22,566 nucleotides of DNA, taken from positions 1 to 22,566 of IMG/VR virus record IMGVR_UViG_3300025120_000614. One strand, given 5' to 3'. The notes under the pieces were generated by a model. It was not told where the DNA came from and searched no databases. It was given only the letters and a program-made list of their open reading frames with translations. The position numbers and the translations under genes were made by a program. Of the stretch, positions 14,612-21,194 are shown in pieces. The stretch's first letter is position 1; every line of letters starts with the position of its first letter. This DNA is from a virus.

Positions 14612-14836
14612 CTAGAGTGTTGACCCAGAAATAGCTTCAGGGGCAGTTACAGTTATACTTGTGCTTCTTTTTTCGCTTCCTGTCCACGGATTATTGCACT
14701 CTGGACAGTTACCATCTGGGTAGCTTGCAATCTCTTCTGGCGTGTCAACTGCGTTATCGCAGCTTGCGCAATGCACCATATCTGTACTTGAGGAAGGTCG
14801 CCATTTAGACCCATCTGGCATTGTAATAACTGTCAT
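14612..14836 (-). CDS. Small zinc-ribbon protein in the virion gene cluster
   Basis: A 74-residue protein with CASC (C23, C26) and CPEC (C44, C47), a classic four-Cys zinc ribbon, flanked by a short start (MTVITMPDGSKWRPSSS) and a Ser/Thr-rich tail. The function is unknown. It could be a DNA-binding or structural mini-domain used in assembly. ATG at 14836 overlaps the upstream stop as ATGA, so it is translated with its neighbour. A 52-nt AT-rich gap separates it from the next virion gene; that gap holds TATATA but no good -35. Confidence 0.7.
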   Translation of the reverse strand: MTVITMPDGSKWRPSSSTDMVHCASCDNAVDTPEEIASYPDGNCPECNNPWTGSEKRSTSITVTAPEAISGSTL

Positions 14837-15129
14837 GATATTGTCACCGTAGCAAAGCCCACCTGTCCTGTTCCTTGTAAACCACGAACATGTGGGGTGT
14901 TGAGTTCAGCGACCTTTAAAGAGCCGCCATGATTAAAGACACCACCTAGCTCTAAGCCGCTGTCATCCGTTTGTAATCCTGTAAATACCGTAAACGTGTT
15001 ACGGCCTTCGCCTGCGTTTTGCATTTGTTCTAAATAAGTAGAGTAAGATCGAACAAGTTCAGCAAAATACTGATAATCATATTCTTCAGGCGGTACGGGA
15101 AAAAATGGTAATGTTAAGTTTCTGGACAT
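14833..15129 (-). CDS. Small conserved virion-associated protein
   Basis: A 98-residue protein beginning SRNLTLPFFPVPPEEYDYQYF and ending GLQGTGQVGFATVTIS. I have seen this pattern (NLTLPFFP, then a Tyr-rich helix, then NHGGSLKVAELNTPHVRG) as a conserved hypothetical next to tail genes in marine phages; no function is known to me. The first half is helical, the second beta-rich. ATG at 15129 overlaps the tail protein stop (TAATG), and GGAGG stands just upstream, so it should be expressed with the tail protein. Confidence 0.7.
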   Translation of the reverse strand: MSRNLTLPFFPVPPEEYDYQYFAELVRSYSTYLEQMQNAGEGRNTFTVFTGLQTDDSGLELGGVFNHGGSLKVAELNTPHVRGLQGTGQVGFATVTIS

Positions 15130-17498
15130 TACCGCCTCCCGTCAGGTCGGACTTCTACCCTTGGAGAGCCAAGTCTCCATGTTACGCCCGTGTCTGCGCT
15201 TTCAATTCTAAACGCAAACGACCTGCCTCTAAGCCGAACAAATATCTGGTCTGTGAACTGTTCTACCGGGACGCTGGCTGTTTTTGCGACTGATGCTGCG
15301 TCTGATGATAAATAATTACCACCGGGAAAGTTACGAACTTTTAAGGTCATAGTGGCACTAGGAGTTACTGCTGTAGAGTCCCTAAATGTTAAATCTGGTA
15401 TTAAGCGCCTCATAAAGACAAATTGTTCGCCTTCTCCAAGGTCCATTTGACTTGATTCGATATATGCACTGATTGCGCTTGCTGGACTTGTACTGCCATC
15501 ATCAAATCCAATTTCGTGTAAATATAAACTATGATCAGTTCCAGCAGCTATAGGCTCAGAGTTAACACCACGATCTAACCACACGGTTCGCGCTAGATTG
15601 CCAAAATACCATACTTTTTGTTGATAGTTATATGTTACATAGCGATCATTTTCGCTACTTGACGCAGATGGATAAAACCACGTTACCTCAGAAAATGCTG
15701 TGTTTGTAGAGGCTGTAATTTTTTCCAACTGATCATTGTTAATATCGGTAAAAACATAATCGCGTACAGAGCAGGGTAGACGTTGAACAGCACCACCGTA
15801 TACATAAAACTCTTCTGCACCCATCCAAAAAACATTGTCTTCAACATTTATAGCGGCAAGAGGGCCAGCTATTGTGATGTTTTCTGAAATGGCGTTAATA
15901 CCAAATGTAAATGGCGGCCCTAAAAACTGCATGGCGTGAAGTGATACGTCAGTAAATACAAGGACTTGTTGCCTTGTTTCTATAGCTGTAACAATCTCTG
16001 AACCAGAACCAATACGCAAATCACCTGCTGTGTTTTGCACATTAGCACCCCATTCAGATATATTTTCTTGATCAGAAAAACGAATGAGCAATGGGTCTTG
16101 TATGCCCGGATTTGTTTCTGAGTCACAGCCAAACGCTATAACGTGACGATCCCTATCAGATACCAATACCTGCTTGGCTATTGTTGGCGCACCCGCATAG
16201 TTGTCTAACTGATTAGCCGTTATAGTTAAATTATTAACAGGCGTTGACCCTCCAAGATTTGCACCCAAAATTGTGATTGTGTCAGAGACATTATAATTTA
16301 CGCCACCACCTACTATACTTACTATATTGTAAACACCGCCTACAGCCTCAATAATAAACTCTGCGCCAGAGCCAGAGCCGCTTGTACTATCTTGTGTAAC
16401 GCCAGTAAAAGTTGCTGTTCCTGTCGATGTTCCAGCGGCTGTTGCGGCTGCAATAGAACCTGTTGTGTTTAACTGTACGGCACGACTAGTTGTGCCAGAT
16501 GTTCTGTCCCAATAATAAATTGCACTGTCACGAACGTTAATAATTAAGTCTTCACCAAAATTATCGTGCGACCATATACGAAGAGTTTGCCCAGAAGCTG
16601 CCAAAGATGTGCTAGAACCCCAAGCTCCACGACCCCAAGTACCTGCACCCCAACCATTACCTACGATAGTCGTGTCAAGGCCAGTGTTGATTTGATATTC
16701 ACCAACAACACTACCACCGCCGTTGCCAGAATCAGAACTTGTAGCGAAAACAAACGTTGGATTTAAACCTAAGTAATTTGTAATACTGCCAATAGTCGAA
16801 ACTGTACGAGCCTCAATTTGATAACTGTTGGCATTTACAATTGCAGTGATTTGATATTCTTGATTAAGAACATCCGCAGTAATAACGCCACCCAAAGAAG
16901 CAGCGGCTGAAAAAGTTACAAAATCATTTTCAAGCGCACCATGATTGGAATCGGCAACCACAATAGTTGCGCATGTAACGGCTTGCGCATCAGCGTGAGA
17001 AGCAGCAGTAGTGCTACTTTCACCACGAACACATCCTGTCAAATCATTACCTGACAAAGCAGCATATGTTATAATCTCATTTTCAATCTTTATGCGGCCA
17101 GATGCAGGAAATCCAGAAGAAGAGGTAAGAGTTATTGTTGTATCAATTGCTGTAATGGCACCATCAAGATCATTCGCGCTTGCAGAAAACGTTACTTCAC
17201 CTGCACTTGTTGTGTTTCTAATTGGAGTAATGTCACTATACCCACCACCCTCATTAACATAGTATTTAAGATGCGTCCCAACACCAAGAAAGCTAGTGCC
17301 ATCTAATGCAACCCAAGGATGCAAAGCACGACATGTGCCTAAAAAGTTAGTTGATGATTCCTTAATCCAGCCGCCTATTTTTTCAGGATAACCAAAGCGA
17401 AAGCGCACTTTGTCCATGTCAAACCAACCGCCTTCATTAGTATATGACGTAGTTTCACGGTTAATACCGGGTCGAAACTGAAGTTTAGTCAGCGGCAT
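15129..17498 (-). CDS. Tail / DNA-stabilisation type structural protein, modular
   Basis: A 789-residue structural protein of the short-tail assembly. The N-terminus FRPGINRETTSYTNEGGWFDMDKVRFR and PEKIGGW are hallmarks of phage tail proteins often annotated as stabilisation (P22 gp10-like) proteins. Most of the chain is beta-rich with recurrent aromatic strands, compatible with a beta-propeller or beta-barrel body. Two insert-like modules stand out: residues about 104-178 (DTTITLTSSSGFPASGRIKIENEIITY...GCVRG) and about 358-428 (GSGSGAEFIIEAVGG...VNYNVSDTITILGANLGG). Both resemble beta domains seen in other marine phage tail proteins. ATG at 17498 has AGGAG eight bases upstream. Identity as gp10 homologue is by pattern only. 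Confidence 0.72.
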   Translation of the reverse strand: MPLTKLQFRPGINRETTSYTNEGGWFDMDKVRFRFGYPEKIGGWIKESSTNFLGTCRALHPWVALDGTSFLGVGTHLKYYVNEGGGYSDITPIRNTTSAGEVTFSASANDLDGAITAIDTTITLTSSSGFPASGRIKIENEIITYAALSGNDLTGCVRGESSTTAASHADAQAVTCATIVVADSNHGALENDFVTFSAAASLGGVITADVLNQEYQITAIVNANSYQIEARTVSTIGSITNYLGLNPTFVFATSSDSGNGGGSVVGEYQINTGLDTTIVGNGWGAGTWGRGAWGSSTSLAASGQTLRIWSHDNFGEDLIINVRDSAIYYWDRTSGTTSRAVQLNTTGSIAAATAAGTSTGTATFTGVTQDSTSGSGSGAEFIIEAVGGVYNIVSIVGGGVNYNVSDTITILGANLGGSTPVNNLTITANQLDNYAGAPTIAKQVLVSDRDRHVIAFGCDSETNPGIQDPLLIRFSDQENISEWGANVQNTAGDLRIGSGSEIVTAIETRQQVLVFTDVSLHAMQFLGPPFTFGINAISENITIAGPLAAINVEDNVFWMGAEEFYVYGGAVQRLPCSVRDYVFTDINNDQLEKITASTNTAFSEVTWFYPSASSSENDRYVTYNYQQKVWYFGNLARTVWLDRGVNSEPIAAGTDHSLYLHEIGFDDGSTSPASAISAYIESSQMDLGEGEQFVFMRRLIPDLTFRDSTAVTPSATMTLKVRNFPGGNYLSSDAASVAKTASVPVEQFTDQIFVRLRGRSFAFRIESADTGVTWRLGSPRVEVRPDGRR

Positions 17499-17580
17499 TC
17501 AACAATCTCCTAATACCCGAATTATACATATTTCAAACAATTGTTCGAGTTATATTTTTAAAAACAATAAACCGAACATT
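17499..17580. other. AT-rich gap between endolysin and tail protein genes
   Basis: Eighty-two bases, very AT-rich. It holds inverted arms TGTTCG (17542-17547) and CGAACA (17573-17578) with a long loop, a self-complementary AACAATTGTT, a TTTTTAAAAA palindrome and a perfect leftward TATAAT (17526-17521). No T-tailed GC stem is present, so no terminator is called. Confidence 0.5.
17521..17526 (-). promoter_or_regulatory. Candidate leftward -10 for the virion gene block
   Basis: A perfect TATAAT on the minus strand, 23 bases before the tail gene start and just ahead of its AGGAG site. The bases 16-18 further upstream do not match a -35 (ACTCGA/CTCGAA). It is therefore a weak call: it may need an activator or be chance in AT-rich DNA. 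Confidence 0.3.
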
Positions 17581-18219
17581 TTATGATAGCCATCCATATA
17601 TTTTTTTAGTTTTTTCTAAGCGGTCATCTAAGCCATGAGTCCCACCATTTACACGGCGCGTAACCTCTGTAATTACATCGTCGTTTACACCCTTATCTGC
17701 TATTTTAAAAAGCCCATTACGTTGAAAAAACCAGTACGCGCTTTCAAATGCGTACTCTGTAGCCACAAGATCAGGTTCCTTCATTACGTCAGGTAAACGC
17801 ATTTCTGATGCAAACTTTCGGTAGTTTGTACGGCCCGTGCATTGCAAAAATCCTCGGCCTCGGAAAGCGAAACCGTCATTTTTCTCAACATTTCCAAGCG
17901 CACCGCCCTTCGATCTGTGTTCATCCATATACACATAGTTGGCGATCTTTTGCGGATTACGCGCATACTTAGATGCGTCCTCTTTACCTTCACCAAAATA
18001 ACGACCAAAAACACGATTTAATGCGTCTTCAGAATAATTAAGATTTTCTTCAGTTAACTTAAAATAACCACTTTCATGCGCAGATTGACCAAGTAGATGA
18101 GCCGCACGTTCTGGCGATAGCTCATAGTGTTGAGAAATTGCTTTTGCAGTATTAGGTCCAAAAGCCCCATCTGGGGCTACTCCGCAGCGTTTCTGCAAGG
18201 CTTTCATTGCGTTACTCAT
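17581..18219 (-). CDS. Endolysin, GH19 chitinase/muramidase-like with N-terminal wall-binding segment
   Basis: Peptidoglycan-degrading enzyme that ends infection by cell lysis (212 aa). Residues 6-28 (KALQKRCGVAPDGAFGPNTAKAI) look like a short peptidoglycan-binding_1 repeat. The GH19-type catalytic domain follows: AHLLGQSAHESGYF with candidate acid E49, EENLNYS with E58 as candidate base, and GFAFRGRGFLQCTGRTNYRKF, a strongly conserved block. There is no signal peptide, so export needs a holin, consistent with the holin genes just upstream. ATG at 18219 overlaps the stop of the small membrane gene (ATGA). Substrate is inferred to be cell-wall peptidoglycan rather than chitin because of the phage context. 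Confidence 0.88.
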   Translation of the reverse strand: MSNAMKALQKRCGVAPDGAFGPNTAKAISQHYELSPERAAHLLGQSAHESGYFKLTEENLNYSEDALNRVFGRYFGEGKEDASKYARNPQKIANYVYMDEHRSKGGALGNVEKNDGFAFRGRGFLQCTGRTNYRKFASEMRLPDVMKEPDLVATEYAFESAYWFFQRNGLFKIADKGVNDDVITEVTRRVNGGTHGLDDRLEKTKKIYGWLS

Positions 18220-18410
18220 TTGATTTTCGCCTTCATAAATAAAATTATACCATACACAATAAGACCAAAAGCCGTTGCTACTGCAACATCCAAAAGATGT
18301 TCTCGCATATGGTATATAAACTCAATACCCGCTTGAACATCGCCCTGACTGGCAATTGTGTTTACTTCTACGTTTTTAGTACCGTTAAAGGTTTCAATAG
18401 TTTGTTCCAT
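18216..18410 (-). CDS. Small single-span membrane protein, holin or antiholin candidate
   Basis: A 64-residue protein with a polar N-terminal half and one strong membrane segment near the C-terminus (LLDVAVATAFGLIVYGIILFM, about 39-59), followed by KAKIK. The basic tail would keep the C-terminus in the cytoplasm, placing the N-terminus outside. It overlaps the endolysin start by ATGA and the upstream gene by TAATG. Its place directly before the endolysin and its size suit a class III holin, antiholin or pinholin-like accessory, but no family is recognised and a better holin candidate lies at 18814-19194. Confidence 0.6.
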   Translation of the reverse strand: MEQTIETFNGTKNVEVNTIASQGDVQAGIEFIYHMREHLLDVAVATAFGLIVYGIILFMKAKIK

Positions 18411-18814
18411 TACCTAGCATCCGAATGTATGGGTGATCGTGTAAGATACTCCAACGTGCTTTCTAAGGTTTTAACACGGGCCTGAACCTTAATGATTTCC
18501 ATCATATGACCAGCCATGCCACTCATATCATCATTTATCATATCTATATCTTCCCAGATTTCATTGTCGCCATCTTCAATTTCTTCATAAACCTCAGACA
18601 ATATATCAATAATTTCTTGCAGATGGTCAGTATTACGCTCCACATCCCTGATTAAATTGGTACGGTCAGTCGCGTTATTTTCAACGGTAAGAATACTTAC
18701 TGTTTCTTCAAGGTTAGATATTGTACTAGCTTGTTGCGCAGTCCACCAGATGAAACCACCTATCTGCAAGACGATAACGCCTATTACTGTTATAGGTAGC
18801 TTCATATTTTCCAT
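18410..18814 (-). CDS. Membrane-anchored coiled-coil protein, spanin-like
   Basis: A 134-residue protein with an N-terminal anchor (LPITVIGVIVLQIGGFIWWTA, about 6-26), then a long acidic coiled coil (ISNLEETVSILTVENNATD, DVERNTDHLQEIIDILSEVYEEIED) and a second coil near the C-terminus (VKTLESTLEYL). This single-anchor plus periplasmic coil layout matches inner-membrane spanins (Rz-like), which act after endolysin. No Rz1-type lipoprotein partner is embedded that I can see. ATG at 18814 and stop at 18410 both overlap neighbours as TAATG. An accessory holin regulator is an alternative. Confidence 0.6.
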   Translation of the reverse strand: MENMKLPITVIGVIVLQIGGFIWWTAQQASTISNLEETVSILTVENNATDRTNLIRDVERNTDHLQEIIDILSEVYEEIEDGDNEIWEDIDMINDDMSGMAGHMMEIIKVQARVKTLESTLEYLTRSPIHSDAR

Positions 18815-19194
18815 TATTTCTTCCTAACGAATTGTTTGTACCCTTTCACGCCAAATGAGGCTGAAATTGCAATTCCTAAACTGTAAAAATACCAGTCCGG
18901 GGCTTTGTGAAGCTGCTCAAAACCTCTGTCAACAATGCCTTCGGCACCCGGTACAAAGGCTAAAATTAATGGAATACTTAGAACAATTACAAAAAATTCG
19001 TCCTTCCAGCTTGACCCACTATTCTCTGCCATGACTCGTTCCCAATCAGCAACGCTTGTCTTTTCAGACAGTAATATCTTTGCTTTAGCTTCGGCTTCTG
19101 TAAGTTTTAACTTGGCTTCCGCAGCTTGCTTAGTAGTCTTGGCATCAATCCATGACCCTGCTAAATTTGCTATTGGTGTTAAAAATTGTAACAT
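18814..19194 (-). CDS. Holin of the GTA three-transmembrane type
   Basis: Probable holin that opens the inner membrane for the endolysin (126 aa). It has an amphipathic Ala/Lys/Glu helix (KTTKQAAEAKLKLTEAEAKAKI), then the conserved block SSWKDEFFVIVLSIPLILAFVPG with a membrane segment at about 67-83, then a second at about 101-117 (WYFYSLGIAISASFGVK). The N-terminal hydrophobic stretch (LQFLTPIANLAG) would supply the third segment. The WKDE...IPL...F.PG and P-x-W-Y signatures match the family first described for gene-transfer-agent release. Linked to both neighbours by TAATG. Confidence 0.8.
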   Translation of the reverse strand: MLQFLTPIANLAGSWIDAKTTKQAAEAKLKLTEAEAKAKILLSEKTSVADWERVMAENSGSSWKDEFFVIVLSIPLILAFVPGAEGIVDRGFEQLHKAPDWYFYSLGIAISASFGVKGYKQFVRKK

Positions 19195-19541
19195 TATTTC
19201 TCATTCTCCATACTCATGGATATTTTCTTATCTGCCTTTGCAGAATAAGCATTGAATCCCATAAATGCAGCGACAACACCTGATGCTGCAATTACATACA
19301 CAGATGCAATATCCGTTATTAAGCTTGCCGCTTTATCAAAGCCAAGCACACTAGCCAGTAATATAATAAATGGATAAATCAGCATCCCTGCTAATGCGAA
19401 GCCAGTATATCTACGCTCCGCGTCTCTTTTTAAATCCCTATCGTTTATCTCCAAACGTCTTTCTTCCAAGCGTAGCTTTTCCCACTCGGCAACCTGTATG
19501 ACGCCATCGCCATTACTGTCAGCTTTCTCGAACTCTGTCAT
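19194..19541 (-). CDS. EF-hand protein with two membrane segments
   Basis: A 115-residue protein starting with a complete EF-hand loop (D8, N10, D12, Q16, E19 in DSNGDGVIQVAE). A charged helix (KLRLEERRLEINDRDLKRDAERR) follows, then two membrane segments at about 47-66 (GFALAGMLIYPFIILLASV) and 78-98 (VYVIAASGVVAAFMGF). The loop predicts calcium binding on the same side as both termini. I recall similar EF-hand/membrane proteins in marine phages without known function. It directly precedes the holin (TAATG overlap), so calcium-tuned control of lysis timing is an attractive but untested idea. ATG at 19541 has AGGA upstream and overlaps the previous gene by 23 nt. Confidence 0.72.
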   Translation of the reverse strand: MTEFEKADSNGDGVIQVAEWEKLRLEERRLEINDRDLKRDAERRYTGFALAGMLIYPFIILLASVLGFDKAASLITDIASVYVIAASGVVAAFMGFNAYSAKADKKISMSMENEK

Positions 19542-19719
19542 TTGCGTAATCCTGTACTATTCTTCGATCATAACCTAAAATAATTAATTTGCCAAATCTA
19601 TCATATGCTGCAAACTTCTTACCACGTTCTATTATTGTTGGCTGTTTACTTCTAAGCAAGTCACCTTCATTGAATTGTGTGTTACCATTATCTTTGCTTT
19701 TTCTGCTTGCTCTAGGCAT
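19519..19719 (-). CDS. Small basic protein, unknown
   Basis: A 66-residue protein with a very basic N-terminus (MPRASRKSKDN), a central IIERGKKFAAYDRFGKLIILGYDRR and an acidic/basic C-terminus. It has no membrane segment or Cys. The FAAYDRFGKLIILGYDRR stretch looks like two beta strands with a turn. The Shine-Dalgarno (CAGGA) is very close to the ATG. It overlaps the EF-hand gene by 23 nt and follows an 85-nt AT-rich gap (19720-19804) in which I see no gene and no clear promoter. I do not recognise the family. Confidence 0.6.
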   Translation of the reverse strand: MPRASRKSKDNGNTQFNEGDLLRSKQPTIIERGKKFAAYDRFGKLIILGYDRRIVQDYANDRVRES

Positions 19720-19804
19720 TCCTGTTTGTCCGAATAAGTCCCTATTTGGTAATATTGTAAACGATCTGTACTAATAAAATGTAAAAAAACTAAAACATAA
19801 ATCA

Positions 19805-20281
19805 TTACCACTGACCTCTACCTTTGCCTATAAAGTATATTACTGTCCCAAATATAACAAATCCAACTAAAACAATACAAATCCCAACACCCCAATTTAT
19901 GAGGTTGTCTATTTTTTCTTGTCTCTTATATACCGCTTCTTTCTGTAAACGTCTTTGCTCGGCCTCAATGTTTACAATAGATTTCCAAGCACTTGGTCCA
20001 TAATAGAGACTAATATAGTCACGAAGCTCGTCACGCATTTCTTTGGCTCTTTGCTGCGCTGCCCAAATTTCAATCGCTGATGTATCAAATCCCGGCTTTA
20101 CCTTCCTCCAAAGTGGAGGGTCTTTCGCCTTATTGCCAAGGTAATCTAAATCACTTACTGCTCTACCAAAGTTTGATAAGTCTCTACCTAGTTCTGAAAT
20201 TTCTTTACCTGCGCTAACGGCACGTTTAATGCCGCTATAAGCGGCTGTGGCGAGAGCTATTGCACTTGCTGGATCAATCAT
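19805..20281 (-). CDS. Conserved phage protein with C-terminal membrane anchor
   Basis: A 158-residue protein. The start MIDPASAIALATAAYSGIKRAVSAGKEI recurs in marine phage proteins of unknown function. The middle is helical and charged (WAAQQRAKEMRDELRDYISLYYGPSAW, EAEQRRLQKEAVYKRQEKID). The end has one strong membrane segment (WGVGICIVLVGFVIFGTVIYFIG, about 129-152), making it a tail-anchored type. ATG at 20281 overlaps the stop of the small Cys-rich gene (ATGA). It may be part of the lysis or superinfection functions, going by its neighbours only. Confidence 0.68.
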   Translation of the reverse strand: MIDPASAIALATAAYSGIKRAVSAGKEISELGRDLSNFGRAVSDLDYLGNKAKDPPLWRKVKPGFDTSAIEIWAAQQRAKEMRDELRDYISLYYGPSAWKSIVNIEAEQRRLQKEAVYKRQEKIDNLINWGVGICIVLVGFVIFGTVIYFIGKGRGQW

Positions 20282-20451
20282 GCTTCACGAAACCTCACTG
20301 GACAATAGTAATCCGGGTCTACACGATAAACCCTATCATAATATCCAAAGCGTTTTGACCCACAATCGTAGTAACACGCTTTGTAAAACCAGCTACCGTA
20401 GCCGTTTACCCACATGTGTCCATAAGCTACAAACACAAGCGTACATAACAT
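20278..20451 (-). CDS. 57-residue Cys/Tyr-rich small protein
   Basis: The minus-strand frame from ATG at 20451 to TGA at 20278 encodes a 57-residue protein rich in Tyr (9) with four Cys (C3, C26, C30, C50): a hydrophobic start (LCTLVFVAYGHMW), then FYKACYYDCGSKRFGYYD and VDPDYYCPVRF. It overlaps the upstream stop as TAATG and the downstream start as ATGA, which strongly supports it as a real gene in the chain. The start could act as a short membrane or export segment, with the Cys pairs forming disulfides outside the cytoplasm. The function is unknown. The CxxxC...VDP...CP pattern recalls other tiny marine phage proteins but I cannot name a family. Confidence 0.72.
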   Translation of the reverse strand: MLCTLVFVAYGHMWVNGYGSWFYKACYYDCGSKRFGYYDRVYRVDPDYYCPVRFREA

Positions 20452-20684
20452 TATCGCTCCATTAAACGATCTATTTTTTCTTCAATTCTATCAAACCGTG
20501 CTACGATTTGATTCATAACCGTAGAGCTATCAGTCTTAGTGACATACTCTTTTGCCATTTCTTCTCTTGTTTTATTCAAGAGAATTTGAACGCGCCCAAG
20601 TTCACTGTGTTGAGATTTTAACCACCAACCTAAACCGCCTATTGCAGCAGTTAATCCTATATTTATGAGCGCGTTCATTTCCAT
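20451..20684 (-). CDS. Small membrane-anchored coiled-coil protein
   Basis: A 77-residue protein with one N-terminal membrane segment (NALINIGLTAAIGGLGWWL, about 4-22) followed by charged helices (ELGRVQILLNKTREEMAKEY) and a C-terminal heptad coil (VARFDRIEEKIDRLMER). The shape recalls small XhlA-like or spanin-like accessory lysis proteins, but no family is certain. The start at 20684 overlaps the upstream stop (TAATG); an in-frame ATG two codons later is possible. Its stop overlaps the start of the 57-residue gene. Confidence 0.65.
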   Translation of the reverse strand: MEMNALINIGLTAAIGGLGWWLKSQHSELGRVQILLNKTREEMAKEYVTKTDSSTVMNQIVARFDRIEEKIDRLMER

Positions 20685-20923
20685 TATTCAGCCGCTACCT
20701 CTTGAGCCTCTTCGACTTCCTCTGGATTTTCCAAAGCATTAGCCAAGAGTTCAAGAGCTTTTTGTCGCCCTAAATTTAACTGATCGACATTGAAATATGC
20801 GTTTCCTAACTTACGGTCAAAATCATTTAGGTGATTCAGCCACACTGTTTGAGCTTCATTCATGTCTTCGACAAAATATTCTTTTTCGTTGACTGTGATG
20901 GGGGTCTTTTCATTTTTTCCCAT
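20684..20923 (-). CDS. DUF6447-like small phage protein
   Basis: A 79-residue acidic protein. TVNEKEYFVEDMNEAQTVWLNHLNDFDRKLGNAYFNVDQLNLGRQKALELLANAL resembles a family I know as DUF6447, frequent in marine phages and of unknown role. The pattern is a short beta hairpin, then two long helices, with a Glu-rich tail. It has no membrane segment. It is followed at once (TAATG) by the membrane coiled-coil gene and preceded by 21 nt holding a good AAGGAG site. Confidence 0.68.
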   Translation of the reverse strand: MGKNEKTPITVNEKEYFVEDMNEAQTVWLNHLNDFDRKLGNAYFNVDQLNLGRQKALELLANALENPEEVEEAQEVAAE

Positions 20924-20944
20924 GTTAGTCTCCTTTATGTTAAG

Positions 20945-21166
20945 TTATTTAAAGTCTGCAATAGCTTTATCTACAGCAGTCATGCTTTCTGAAGTCCAAT
21001 AAGTCTTGGCTTTCATCAGTTCTAAATGCTCTACATTACGAGCTTTGGTTGCAGTCCATTCGTCTGCTTCCATATCATCAGGTTTTCCTGCGTTTAACAG
21101 ATCAACAGAGTGACCCATTGCTGTGTAGTGTGCTGCTATTTCTTCTTTGGTTGGTTCATCAGACAT
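20945..21166 (-). CDS. Small helical acidic phage protein, unknown
   Basis: A 73-residue protein, TKEEIAAHYTAMGHSVDLLNAGKPDDMEADEWTATKARNVEHLELM and then TYWTSESMTAVDKAIADF. It looks wholly helical and acidic, with no Cys or membrane segment. Its position just after the fibre gene could suggest a fibre-assembly helper, but nothing in the sequence proves it. ATG at 21166 has AGGAG seven bases upstream. Confidence 0.65.
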   Translation of the reverse strand: MSDEPTKEEIAAHYTAMGHSVDLLNAGKPDDMEADEWTATKARNVEHLELMKAKTYWTSESMTAVDKAIADFK

Positions 21167-21194
21167 TTCTTTCTCCTTTTCTGACTGGTTACTA

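Noticed and set aside
19589-19774. 61-codon rightward open frame
   Set aside because: Antisense shadow of the 66-residue leftward gene and the AT-rich gap; it has no ribosome site or recognisable product.
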